The notes beneath the pieces were generated by a model that worked only from the letters and a program-made list of their open reading frames with translations, did no database searches and was not told the origin of the DNA. The translations under genes and the position numbers were made by a program. From Adineta vaga (lineage: Eukaryota > Rotifera), in contig CP075494.1 of NCBI GenBank assembly GCA_021613535.1, positions 12,958,001 to 13,022,000 on the forward strand: 64,000 bases of DNA, in the 5' to 3' direction. Positions within the stretch are counted from its first letter, which is position 1. Each line of letters opens with the position of its first letter. Positions 1-12,460 of this stretch are shown piece after piece.

Positions 1-3000
1 AATTATTCAATAAAAGTCCTTTGAATCTGTTAATTATGAGTCGAAATGATTGAAAGCAAATCGATCGTTTTTCTTTTGCCTTCATCTCTTTACAAGATCA
101 ACAAGTAAGTATTTATTACAATAGGTAAATCTTTTTTTCTTCTATTCTTTTGGAATTTGATCCTATTCTAAAAATAACAATTATTCCTTCAAATATTAAA
201 TCAAATAACTACTGAAATTTATGTTAATATTTCCATAGAAAATCGTCTCGTCTATTCTTTTCGAATGGGAAAAAAATACGATGAATAACTACGGTACACA
301 ATCGACAATATTTTTTATGTACATTGTGAATACGATCGTCTACTTTCAACGATAAATACGTCATATTAATTACAATATAAATACACAATCTTGAGAAAGT
401 ATGTATATTAATGCGTATAAAACTTTCCCATGTCAACGAACAAATTCCACGTAATGTGATCTCATTGGTAAAATACGAACTGCAAACATAAGATTAAATC
501 TAATTTACTGGGAATGTAATTTGAGATAATTAGGTTAAAAATGAAATACAACATATCATTGTACAATTATCATCGATTAATGATAGATTTCAAAAGAAAT
601 AAAACTTGCAACTTGCTTTTCTTTTCATAGTAAACGAAACTACGAAAGTATAATTATTCTTTTCCTCGATCAATATAGAAATATTTTGTTTTTAGTAAAT
701 ATTGTACATTCTTTTATTGATCATATTTACGTAAAAAAGGTGGTAAATAAAACCACATTTGTTCTTATGTATTCACAACCACAAAACCTCATTATCAATG
801 ACAAAATTTGTACAAACTATTAACTACATTCGAATAGATTGTAAATGAAGACATTATATCAGAAGATGCTTCTATCCAAAATCAATGGGTGATCAAAAAA
901 GAAGTCGACTAAAAGAACGAAGTAAAATACTGGACAGGGTAACCTTAACTCTCACTCTTGAACATCATATTGATATTGTAAAAAAAATTTTTCAAGCTCT
1001 TCCCTCGTATGAGATATTTTCTTCATAAAAATCGTATAAAATAATACAAGAAACGTTTTCTTACCAATACATATTGACAGTTGCAGATGAATTGAATGTG
1101 AATTCACAATGCGTCTGTTGTCATTCTTCTATATTTGAGAACAACAAAGTGTACCGTCGTTAATGAAGTATACGTCGTCTATTTGCACAAATACGATCAA
1201 ACCTTGAAGAATATAGCAGGACAGAGCAAAAAAAACAGTATAGAAGCTACAAGAAATATGTTTTGCATCTTTGATGCTTACGGCAACTCACCTTCTTCCC
1301 GCAAAGTTTTCAAATATTTTCGCTTCTATTTTTCTCTTCTTTTATGGATGAAATCCATTTTACAACTGATGAATCAGCTGTCTAAGCGAAAAAAATTTGA
1401 AGAAATATAACTTTTTTTGTGATAAAGATTGAGTTTTAGTGTTCGTGCGAGCAATCAAAGAAACAACACTATTTGTGAGAAATGACTCATAAACTTGATA
1501 GATTGAAGAAACATTGGGTGAGATGTATATGTATGTTGTAAACGCTATTGTATATCCGATATCAACAATACGAGCATGACTTAGAGGATACTGATATTCC
1601 AGTATCGTATAAATTCAATGAAAATATGTGATGAATATGTTCATAAATATATCCACATCTTTTTAATATCGAGAGATAAATCAATGATATGAAACTTTCC
1701 ATCTTCTTCCATTGTATTTATGTTAATCGTAGGTGAGGTTTTTGGTTGATCACCCAAAGACGAGAAAGGTTCAAGTTAATTGAAATCTGTTAGAAATATC
1801 ATCGGTCTGTCTATGTTAAAATCAACAGAGTATGAATTCAGTTTGTTGATACTTGATATTAGTGATCTATTTAAAATAATACTGAACATGTCAGTAAAAA
1901 TCAAGCAAAAATATCTAAATGCTATTTTTATATTGGATAAGAACACTTGTCTGAAGTACTGGAAATCAAAAGATTCAACAATTTTTTTGTTTATTTATAA
2001 TCTTTTTCAATTGTTTGTTTTAATCAAATAATAATTTCGGCAATACATGATGGCATAAGTGAATATTTTTCTGTTGCCTTCTTTACAATCTGTTGAAGGC
2101 AAGACTAACAAGAGAAAAGAAAACGAAGTCTTTCGAGATCGTCTAGAACATATGTAATTCAAAATGTGTTCTCAATGTTAAAAAGTACAGACGAATGTAT
2201 TACATCATTTCATATTTCTGACAGTACGAACAATCGAGGAATCGATTGAAACATAATTTCACTTATTGTTGTAATGTCGATTCATTATGATATGGAAGTA
2301 AGCTTAACATATAGGAAAGCTTTCTCTCTACCAATCTCTTTCAAACAAAAAAAAGTTTCTAGTTTGAAATAAGATGATCTGTGAATCATTCTAAATATTC
2401 TAACACATGGGAGAACGATAAGTATTCTTCGCTATATGACTTTTACGATACGCGAAATAAAGTATTGCCTAACAAGAAGTAACAGAATGTAAGTTCGTGT
2501 CATCGTGCAATAGATGAGAATTAAAATCTGACGAAGATTAACAGAATACTCTCATAAGAAACATAGTTGAATTATTATAAACGAAAGAAATACTGTCTTC
2601 TTTCTTAGAACAAGTGTGATATTTAACTTACGATGGAACCAATGCAATTGATTAATCGATATTTTAATTAAAAATAGCGCACTAAGGGTTATTTATTATG
2701 TTGATTTAAAATATCATCATGGTATTTTTCATTAGCCTCCTCAGACCCAAATTTGTAAAATCAGTTTTCGGTGAAGAAAAATCTTTTTTAAATTGATTTT
2801 CTTATCGTTCCAGATGATAGAGCATGTCGAGTTAGTTATCAAGACCTATTTTTTTGTCTAATTAAACGAGCTTTTAAATCATAGAAAACTATTTTCTCAT
2901 ATGATGGTCTTTTGAATTTCAATCTGAATTTTAACGAAAGATGGATCTTAATCAAAAATTGAGATGGGAGGACTAGCGGATTTAAGAAAACATACATTTT

Positions 3001-3114
3001 TGTAAATCATTATATAAAATGTTTTGTCTTGAGTCTCTAGTAACATATTAAGTCAAAAGAATTAAGAAGACTAAGGGACTAAGAGGACTAGGGGGATTAA
3101 GAGGATTAAGAGGG
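1..3114. other. AT-rich gene-free left flank
   Basis: No reading frame here looks coding: the longest open stretches are under 100 codons, have no recognisable motif and no consistent splice signals. The DNA is AT-rich with many homopolymer runs. Its last ~60 bases (about 3060-3114) form a degenerate minisatellite of an AAGAGGACT-like unit. Together with the transposon remains just to the right, it reads as old non-coding or transposon-derived DNA. Confidence 0.5.
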
Positions 3115-3252
3115 CTTAGTGGCGGCGCCAAGGGGGGTAGGCTGAGCCCCCTCAGATTTTTTAGAATCGTCGTAGAAAATTGATGATTTTCTCACCAAAA
3201 TATAAGGTTCAAGGGGCTGAGCCCCCTAAAGCAAAAATCCTGGCGCCGCCTC
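3115..3252. mobile_element. MITE with GGCGGCGCCA inverted termini
   Basis: A short GC-rich island of about 138 bp in AT-rich DNA. The left end reads CTTAGTGGCGGCGCCA and the right end, read on the other strand, begins GAGGCGGCGCCA; a second inverted pair (GGCTGAGCCCCCT) lies inside each arm. Internal sequence is AT-rich and non-coding. The terminus resembles the CAGTGGCGG ends of hAT-type MITEs (family knowledge). Flanks TAAGAGGG and TAAGAGGA match at 7 of 8 bases, like an 8-bp hAT target duplication, but the flank is itself repetitive, so this is weak. It is non-autonomous. Confidence 0.65.
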
Positions 3253-3488
3253 TAAGAGGACTAAGCAAATTGCGAAATAGTTTGAATTTTAGAAGGTTTT
3301 AGTAAACACAAAATCCATATATGCATGCATGATATCACTTCGGTGTTCCAGATATCATAACTTGTCCGTAGTCCCCTTAGTGAGAGGAAGGGTGCGGAAA
3401 AGGGTACTGGCGGATTAATAGAATAACTGAACAGTTGAATACTTGAATTCGAGTTTCGAGTATTACACTATTGAAAAATTCAGCAACA

Positions 3489-4204
3489 CATTCCTACACA
3501 GTGCAACCAACAATTTTATTTGATGGACGATTAGCCGATGCAATGTAATTATGTCTACAGAAATCCGGTGGAAAAATAGGAGAGACAGCTAAGAAGCGTT
3601 TATTTCAGCCTAGTAATGTAGTTATCACATGCTCAAAATCTGGCAAACGAACATCATCATTAGTTCGATATTGGTGCGAGAAATGCTTGGGTCCATCGAT
3701 TAATAGAGAATATACTCACTTTTATCTGATTCCTATTCAGGGTAAAATGATCCAAAGCTTTATCAAGGTATAAAATGAAAATCAATTCAAAGAATTATGA
3801 TTCCAAATAATACAACATGTGATATACAACCATTAGACAGGTACTTGAACTGCCAGACGAAAATCTTAATTAAACGTGTGTATCATTATGTTGCAATAGA
3901 ACAAATTTATATTAATCTATGGGAAAGAAACATTATCATTATATTAATATTTCTTGTTCATAATCAACTTTCGTCTCGTGTATTCAAAGACATGATATAG
4001 TATTCCTGGTTTTGCAGTGGATATACAAGTGATAATGCATCTCCTTTTCAAAACGTTCTTCAAGTTTGCTCTCCTCAAATTGTCTCTATCGAACCATGTC
4101 AAGAAAAACAATGTATTGAAACAGCCTTCATTAATTGTTCAATCTGTTAAAGAGAACTTATCATTTTTTTCGTTAAGCACCATTTTCATAAGAAGATTTA
4201 AATA
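3489..4204 (+). pseudogene. decayed DDE transposase (pogo/Tigger-like)
   Basis: Remnant of a DDE-superfamily transposase. Conceptual translation gives, in order, HSYTVQPTI..DG, a block ending SGKRTSSLVRYW, a short LLSDSYSG..NDPK block, the hallmark IPNNTTCDIQPLD motif (IPPGTT...QPLD in pogo/Tigger/jerky-type DDE_1 enzymes) near 3797-3842, then NLWERNIII..LVHNQLSS and a C-terminal Cys/Trp-rich block to about 4200. It is broken by in-frame TAA/TAG codons (for example after DGRLADAM, and in the LLSDS block) and by frame changes near 3715 and 4000. The N-terminal HTH part is not recognisable. It is dead; the blocks follow each other at the expected spacing, so it is one old copy. No clear terminal repeats were found around it. 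Confidence 0.75.
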
Positions 4205-4789
4205 AATAAAAATAACATAAACTTCGTTAAACGTGTTAATATATATCTATTAAAAAATATTTTTAATACTAACAAATTTTCTATTGCCGTGCATCGTTCA
4301 AAAGCTCATTTAAATGGACAAAATAGAGGTTTTGCTAGCTTACTCGACGTGCTGTATCATCCATCTGGAACGATAAGACAATGAATGTAAATAATCATTT
4401 TTTATCGAAAACTAGTTTTCCAAATCAGGTTCTTACGAGTCCCAAAATATCGATTAACCAGTTGCATCAGTTTCCTCGTTAGATGTCTATAAAATTGGCA
4501 TTTTGTAGGAAAGTGTTGACAAATTTTAATACCACAATCGACTGATATGTGGCGCCATCTCGCTTATATAGGAAAAACTTTCATATTCAAATAATTCAAA
4601 AAATCCCAGTTGAATCCAATTAAATTTCGAAATATAACGAAGATTATTTTCTAATCGTTTTCTCTCTAATCAATACACCAATCATAATCGAGAGTATTTC
4701 TCTTCTTTTTTCTATTTTATTGGTTTGGTTTCGTTAGGTTTTTTGCTATTCACCATCAGAAATTGTCACTGGACACATACTAAATCCGA
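4205..4789. other. intergenic, upstream of MIC13
   Basis: No gene seen. AT-rich spacer between the transposase relic and MIC13; it presumably carries the MIC13 promoter. A TATA-like TTATATAGG lies near 4564, but no transcription start can be assigned. Confidence 0.4.
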
Positions 4790-5218
4790 ATGGCAACTTT
4801 TCTTAAGTATGTTAGAAAAGTCTTAATTAATTAAGAAGAAAATGATTTATTTCAATTTCACACTTTAGATTGGCAACAAAATTAGCGATCGTCGGTGGTG
4901 CTACGGTCCTCGTTGTGAATCATGAAGTATTCGGTGCAAACAAATATACTCAACAAATTATCAATGAAGTTCGTACATCATTACCCGACACAGCTGAAGC
5001 ATTTGATCAAATGCCAACAAGACAAGAACTTAATAACAGTTTAGTAGAGAGCTGGAATTCAGGTATGAGTTGTTTCACTAACTAATGCTCTGTTTTTTGA
5101 ATCTCTAGTTGGATCTTTTTCTTTGATAGGCATACAAACAACATTTAAATGGCTTGCTGATGCTCCAACCCATACATGTCAATTATATTCTTCAGTCTTA
5201 GATAAGATCAAAGGCTAA
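4790..5218 (+). CDS. MIC13: MICOS complex subunit MIC13 (QIL1-like)
   Basis: Small mitochondrial inner-membrane protein of the MICOS complex that shapes cristae junctions (family knowledge). Exons 4790-4806, 4869-5062 and 5130-5218 give 99 residues. The first exon is only 17 nt, ends at a GTATGT donor, and joins in frame to a hydrophobic stretch (LAIVGGATVLVVN, residues ~10-22) that would be the single membrane segment. The C-terminal half has the family-like GIQTTFKWLADAP block, matching the G-x-QTTF motif I recall from vertebrate MIC13/QIL1. Length is close to the usual ~110-120 residues. Start chosen because it is the only ATG that splices in frame. The family assignment rests on this short conserved block, so it is likely rather than certain. 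Confidence 0.7.
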
Positions 5219-6235
5219 CAAAACAAAAAGGAACAGCATTTGTAGTCAATAACAGTTAGTTTATGTGCGTGTGTATGTGCTGATTTTATGATCTCTAATA
5301 CATGTATTAGAAAAAAATTCTTCCATTGCGTTTATTTATTTTTCTTGATGGATGAGAATACTCAGTTGCATCTGCATTTGTTGATTAAATGTATAGACGA
5401 GGGCGTAAAATATTGTTATTGTATACTGTATCATCGGGGCTATGGGGTCGTTTGTCGAACACAACAGAACAACAACAACATCGATAGTATGCTATTCGTT
5501 ATACTGGCTTGTTTCTTCTCTCCTCTTCGTCTTATTTTCTTTTCCTCGCTCTTTCCCTCTCGCTCTCTCTCTCTCACTCGCATTCACTCCATCATTCTAT
5601 GAAAGCAACAACATCAGCTTCATGGCAACGTTCGCACAAGAAAGAGCGAGTCAAGATAAACAACATGTATATGTATATACTGCGAATCTGATTCCTTTTT
5701 TTCCTTCTTTCTTTTCAAAATTTGATGCATCTGTTGTTTTTTTTCTCATTCTTCTCTTCTTCTTCTTCGTCTTCTTCTATATGTTTGCTTCGCCAAGCAA
5801 CATGCAGACAAATAACAAACGTTGACCTCTCTCTTTCTTTCGGTTTTTTATTTAAGAAAGAAAGAAAGAAAGAAAGAAAGAAGAAAAAAAACTAGGAGGT
5901 AAAAAAAAACGAAGAACGGACAAACAAGCAGCATCCATCATCGACCTCGAGGAGAAAGCATAGTCGGAAAAACAGCCATCTGTCTATCTTTTCATTGAAC
6001 GCATGTAAAGTTTATGCGTCTACGAGTGTGTACGAGCGTGTGTGATTCTAGTCAAGGAAGGAAAAGAAAAATAATAATAGGCTTTCATAGAAGGAAAAAA
6101 TGTCTCTCACTCAACTTAAAGCATGGGTGAACTCGTCACCGATATTGTTTTTATTTTGTTTTCTAGATTATCGTTGGATGATTTTTTTCTTTGCCTTCTT
6201 TTTCTTCTTCTTCTTCTTCTTCTCCTCGATATAGA
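5219..6235. other. MIC13 3' end and FOXP 5' leader, with simple repeats
   Basis: No coding gene seen. The stretch is dominated by pyrimidine tracts, a tetranucleotide AAAG microsatellite (about 5854-5890) and a TTC run (about 6200-6225) ending in an AG immediately before the FOXP ATG. Open frames here arise from the low-complexity sequence. It probably contains FOXP upstream regulatory DNA and untranslated exon sequence. Confidence 0.5.
5854..5890. repeat. (AAAG)n microsatellite
   Basis: Perfect run of AAAG units (about seven) grading into poly-A. Simple sequence upstream of FOXP. Confidence 0.9.
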
Positions 6236-9200
6236 ATGAGAGTAACAACAAATCGAACATCAAAACTTCAAACAGCAACACGAACGAAAGCATCGACAAC
6301 AACGATTTTGAATGAACAAACAGGTCATCTTCAAAATGGGACAACGATAGTATCACCAACATCATCAAATAATGTATGATAATATTCAAAAGAAATATTT
6401 TATGTTCATTTCGTTATCATCTTCTTTGTTTTCTTTTCGTAGAGTACTCTTCGTTTAATCGATACAGGTGAATATTTATCAACTGCCATGTCTCCACAAC
6501 AACATCAACCTGTGACAACATCGACGATGCTTCAATATTTACAACCATCTTCTAATGCAATACAAAATATGCTTATTCAACAAATATTAACAAGTCCCGA
6601 ACAGGTATATTATTGATCATATGATGCAACGGGTCAATCTATATATATATATATATGATATCCATTAACCATCTTTCCCTTTTTATTATCATCAGGTAGG
6701 CAAATATCTATGAAGCCTACAATATCTGTCTCTTTATACATAAGCAATGAACATTTAGAGTTTGCTTACTCATTTTTCTTCTCTCTTTTTCTCTATGCCT
6801 CGTTATTTCTTTGACGGTTTATTCGTCGAACGACAAACATCGCACGCAGGACGTTGAGTTGTAATGTTCGCTTGTGAGGACGGCCAAAAAACAACATACG
6901 ACACACATATATAGAATAAGAACGAAAGAGAAGAGAAGGAAAGAAAATTAATAACAGAGTAAAAAACGAGAAAAAAAGAACACAAGCTACCAACAAAAAT
7001 AACAACAACAACAACATCTTGTGCGTGCATTTATGTTGTTTCATGTCAGTTATGGCATCTGTGACAACGATAAAAATAATAGCGTTAGCAAAAAAGTGCG
7101 ATAGCATATAAATATATACATTGGAACAAAATAGTACACGAAGTCTATATTCTTTTATTTTGTTTTGTTTCTTTAGCAACGTTTACTTGTGGAGAAAATA
7201 AATCAACAATTGAATGAACAAATTCAACTTAATCTTGTTCAACCAACAACTACAGCACAAACAACAAATAATTCAGACGTTATTAAACAAATTCAAGTAA
7301 GATTTGTTTTAAAAAAAGATCATATTTTCAAATTTTGAATTAATGATTTTCTTCAATAGAGCCAACTTGCAAATCAACAATTACTTCTTCAACAAGTTTC
7401 TTCAAAACAACAACAACAACAACAAATCCCCAGTCTATTTAGCATAACAAATTCTAATACTGCAAATCAACCAACTACGGCTACTGTTCAATACTTAACA
7501 ACAACGCCTAATAATTCTTCCACTAGTGGTAAGAATCTTTTCTTTTTCTTTGCGCTTCCTTCAAAGATCAAAACAAGTCTCATATGTGAGTATATACAGA
7601 TACACCATCGATCATTTCGATTTCTACACGTCCCCTTCAACAACAACAATCAACAACTATCAATCTAACTGACCTCTTATCAGAAGCTCGAACCAATACT
7701 ACCGGTTCGTGATACACAAAATCGCCTAAAAAATCTCTCATTGTATGATTCCGCCTATTTTTCTCTGCTTTGTTATGCATGTTCCTCCATTTAATCTTTG
7801 AAAAGTGGATTTTATTAATTTTAAAATGCATTTTCTTCTAGGTTTAAATATTCTTGGACACAACAGTACCGAAGCACGAATTGTAATGCCAGCTTCAACG
7901 ATAAATCGTTCATCAACAACAACACATCAACAACAAGATTCACCCAATTCATTATTTCAACGAAATTATTGTCGATGGCCAAGTTGTGATACATTATGTT
8001 CTACATTGATCGAATTCAATCGTCATCTTAGTGAAGAACATTCACTGGATGATCGTTCAGTTGCACAAGCACGCGTACAACAACATGTTGTTCAGCAACT
8101 TGAAGCATTATTAACACGTGAACGTGAAATTCTTCAAGCAATGATGAGACATTTACATGGTGGATCAACCAATACTAATGGTGCAACATCATCAAATTCA
8201 AATTCAGCACATATTATAAATCAACCAGCAACACGCACATTAACAACATCAGCTCCATATCATCATACTTTGACGTCCAATGCTCGTGGAGCACAATTAA
8301 CATCATTATCTTCTCCAACATCGTCATCTTCATCTATTAATAATACATCTTCATCAACAGCCGCTCTACATCATTTACCGATTGTTAAATTGGAAAATGC
8401 ATTTTTAACATCAGCTGGTGTTGTAACAACAACAAATTCACTTGATTCGTATCGTACAACTACACCACAAGATCTTTCATCAGGTACAAATGCAACAACA
8501 TCAGCAATTCTCCGTGCTAGTGCATCAAGTTCACCACCGCCTGTTCATACGGTTGAAGAAGAAGTTGGAGATGACACACAAGATGATGATGATGATGATA
8601 TGGACGATGATATGGATGACCCGAATGGTGATTTATCATCACATACAAATCCGAATGGAAGTATTTTACCTGTACTAAATATGAATAAACATCGATTGAG
8701 TCGAAAATCAAAAAATATGTTAGCACTAGGTGGAAAGAAACCAGGCAAAGGCAAAGGTATTTCACTAAATGTCATCATTAATCAACATCCTAATTTCATT
8801 TTTAGAATTGAAAAATCGTGAATATTATATGACACATGATGTACGTCCACCTTTCACTTATGCAACATTAATTCGTCAGGTATATTGAATCAATAAATAG
8901 ATGATTTCATAGGATTCGTTTTCATTTGATTTCTAGGCTATTATTGAATCTCCAGATAATCAATTAACATTAAATGAAGTATATAAATGGTTTGAAGCAC
9001 AATTTCTTTATTTTCGAAAGAATGCACAAACTTGGAAGGTTTGTTTGCTTGTAAAGGGGAAAAAACGAATACATTTGAATCATTTTAGAATGCTGTACGA
9101 CATAATTTATCATTACATAAATGTTTTATGCGAGTGGAAAATATCAAGGGTGCCGTTTGGACGGTAGATGAAGGTGAATTTTGCAAGAGACGATTAACAC

Positions 9201-9891
9201 GTGGCGCAGAAAAAGGAAATAATCATCATGAATCATCTTCCTATGGGTAAGGACAATTCTAATTCAAAAAGCAAACTTGATTTGTTTGTTTTGATCATCA
9301 GATATATATATATATATAAAATAATCGAATGAATATATACTTTAGACATAATACATCTGCTCGGTTATCTACAGGTGAAGATCAAGCACTTTATTCGTAT
9401 CCATTTGGTATGGAAGATGATTACAAAGATTTCAAGGTAAAATTTTGTGGAAAGAAGATTGTTTTTGCTTATATTTTATATTTAGGGTTTATTAAATCCA
9501 CATGAACTAGCATTAGGCGGTGGACATTCACACGATGATCACGGCGATGGTGATGAAGATGATGGAAATAATTCCGATAGTATCAATGGAAATGGTGGCG
9601 ATCATCATGATCAATCAACCGATATGAATCATAGTCATTATGATCAAGATGATGATGATGATGGACGAAATGATATGAGGTAATGATTTTAATATTTGAG
9701 TTATCTAAAAGCTTATAGAAATATATCGGATATTTAGAAAAAGAATAAATAAAATTCGAAAAAAGGGTTAGTCATTTTAATGCATTCGCAAAGGGGAAAA
9801 ACTAATACTTTTAATTTCTTTTTCAAACACAGTTTTTCATTATCTATCTTTTAGTTTAGCACATGGTGACGACGAACAAGTTGATGATTAG
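6236..9891 (+). CDS. FOXP: forkhead transcription factor FOXP
   Basis: Nuclear transcription factor of the FOXP subfamily. Twelve exons (6236-6373, 6443-6604, 7177-7296, 7360-7528, 7600-7704, 7842-8756, 8806-8879, 8937-9038, 9089-9246, 9346-9436, 9486-9679, 9855-9891) stay in frame for 754 residues. The N-terminal ~230 residues are Gln/Thr/Ser-rich. A C2H2 zinc finger (NYCRWPSC...RHLSEEH, from ~275) is followed by the FOXP leucine zipper ([18 protein letters not shown]). A ~200-residue Ser/Thr-rich linker with an acidic Asp run follows. The forkhead domain (~548-635) contains [30 protein letters not shown] and [13 protein letters not shown], nearly identical to vertebrate FOXP. The tail is His/Asp-rich. 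The start is the first ATG, one base after a strong AG acceptor, so an upstream non-coding exon or trans-spliced leader is likely. An earlier coding exon cannot be excluded. Confidence 0.93.
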
Positions 9892-9923
9892 AAAAAATCA
9901 AGTTCTCGTTGTGCAATATATAT

Positions 9924-9956
<33 letters not shown>

Positions 9957-12460
9957 TACAAATATAAATTATTTGTTTCATTTTCGTTTTCCGACAGACA
10001 CAATGTCAGATAATCCATTTCTTCATTTCATTTCGACATACGCACATGTATAACAGTATAGAACCATCTCGTTTTTCTCCACTTGCATATCGTTTCTTTC
10101 GCCTTCAATTCTATGTACAATGTATATAGTTGATGGTTAGTTTATCCAAATGAACTTTTCTAAAAAGTTGGTATTATGATCATTAAACAACCGAGAAAAT
10201 TACAATTTAAAAGAAATCTTTCTTTGTCAATATATTGATAGTCGCGAATGAGCACATTGCTCTGTTTTTCTCTTCAAAAAATCGTGTGCCTATGGATGTT
10301 TTCCTGTCGTTTCATTTTTTCTTTGTCTACATCGTTGTCTGTAATGTGCGAATGTATTTATCATTGTTTTCTTTCTTTTTTCTCTTTGTCATATTGTTTG
10401 TATATATATTTTGTGTTTACTGCTAACTATTTTCTTTGTCTTCTCTTCCGTCTTTATGATTCGCGTTTTCTTTTGTCTTCATCAGTTTTACTCATATTGT
10501 GTTGTGTTTGTTTTTTCTTCTTCTGCTCTTGTTCTATGATGTATAAAAAAACAAGATGGGTCAAAATGGTGATGATGATGATTATATATAAATATACATA
10601 GCGAGAAAAAAAACAAACGATTGTGTTTTTTTGCAAAATGTCTTTTGATAGAATCAGTAATCATTAGTTGACAAAAACAATAATGTTTATTGACATTTCA
10701 ATGGATCGTGATGATTTCGAACGCTAAACAAGAATTGAAAAGCTATAGATGACTTTGTTCTAGAGAATAGTGAAGAAATTAGTTATAGTTTATTGTTGAC
10801 TTCTTGAAATTTTGTCTTCTATATATGTCATTTTCAATACTTTGTTATTCATGTGAATAAGCGTGATAATAGATTCGATTATATCTTCAGAGCATGAATC
10901 CAAATGATTAACATCGATATTCAGCCACAGGAACCCCTTTTTACTAGGAATTATTCGAAACGATTACAATTCAGAAGATTTTTGAACAATTCGTAGACTA
11001 CCTTGAACTTTTCATTGAAATATATTTGTCTTTCTCGACACTTTCAATTGTATGTAATCATTCGTGACTTATTTTACAAATTTACAGATTTGAACTTGTT
11101 TTAAATCTAATTAAATGACGTTTGATATTTCTAGGAAGCTCATCACATCATATATTTCATTCAAATAAGCAATCTGAAAGACTTTTACTCGTAACAAACA
11201 TGCCATGGTAGCAACTATGCAAACAAATTTTGAAGAAGAAACCATATCCTAGACAATGTTTACTAATTGAATGAATCACGCTACGTTTTAGAATTCAACT
11301 GGTTTCAGATTGTTTATTGTCTAGAGAAAAAAAAATGTCTACATCTGAAATAAATTTGAGTTTATATACTTCTTGAAAAACTGCAAGATAATAGACCACT
11401 GTGTAGTAAGAAAAAGATAATGTCATATGGTACATGTTATTTCATTTTCAATGAATATTAATTCCTGAAAACGTACTTTTAACAAAATATGACACACTAC
11501 TTTATTCAATCAAAAATTATTTAGATAAATATCTGATAGAAATCGTACAAGACATTGATGGTATTCGAAAATTTGCACTCAATAGATACTTTATCGTGGT
11601 ATAGGGGTTCTTAATTATAAAATTTTATCTGTAAATATGGTACGATCTTCTTACGATAATTCATTTTGTTAAACATATATGGTGCGAGTATATATCATTG
11701 TTATATACATGGCGTGATCTCTTCTCAGTACACGAATCAGCATATATATATATATGAATACAGATAGATACGTTCTCATAGTTATGTTCTGTTCTTCAAT
11801 TTTAACCTGTTCTTTTTTTCTCATTCCTTCTGTTATGCTGATTAAAACTACCTGTATATTTTGATTTATTTAAATAGACCTTAGAGAGCAGTATGTTAAG
11901 ATCGTAATCTATAAAATGCATACCTAATATCTTCCACAATTGTAGAAAAAAAGTCAAACACCTGGCAGGTAGGATATCAATCATTTTCTTTTTGTCGATT
12001 AATAGGGTATCGTTTCAAACAAAATATGATTCCCCTTCATCCTTGATAGATCATCCATATTGTACAGGTAGAAATAAGACTAAAGAGGTCTCATTGCCCG
12101 CTGACGTCTGTATGAAAGAAATTAAAAAAATGTTTCTTATTATATTTTACATTCATGCACATCATGGTTTTCCCTCATCACATTATTCGTAATCTGTAGG
12201 AGTAAAAGAAAAAAGGCTTATAAAAATATCGACATTATTTATCTCACAATCATTCTTACTATACTTTATTCAGTCGGGTACGTGTGTTATTGATAATAAG
12301 GACAAAAAACAATCACAAATATTTTTTTTCTCTTTCATTTTCGTTTGTTTCTTCAATAAATAAATCACTCATTTAATATTACATATTCGATTAGACGTAT
12401 TCTATATTTTTATTATTCATTGTAGAAAAGTAAAATATTATTTCTAAAAAAATAATTATT
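9892..12460. other. FOXP 3' region and intergenic DNA
   Basis: No gene seen on either strand. The first ~750 bases are U/C-rich with a TATA/CATA microsatellite (about 9910-9963) and probably hold the FOXP 3' UTR. The rest is AT-rich with scattered short TA repeats (for example about 11740-11755). Open frames of 60-117 codons follow low-complexity sequence and lack motifs. The last part must contain the HMG-CoA synthase promoter. Confidence 0.5.

Noticed and set aside
1135-2031. Two 83-91 codon frames in the left flank
   Set aside because: AT-rich composition, no motif, no transcription signal; not supported as genes.
5288-5825. Overlapping 60-127 codon open frames upstream of FOXP
   Set aside because: Composition follows CT/AAAG simple sequence, frames overlap each other, no motif and no splice support.
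6793-7179. Minus-strand 128-codon frame inside a FOXP intron
   Set aside because: Low-complexity Leu/Phe/Ser-rich, lies opposite intronic pyrimidine tracts.
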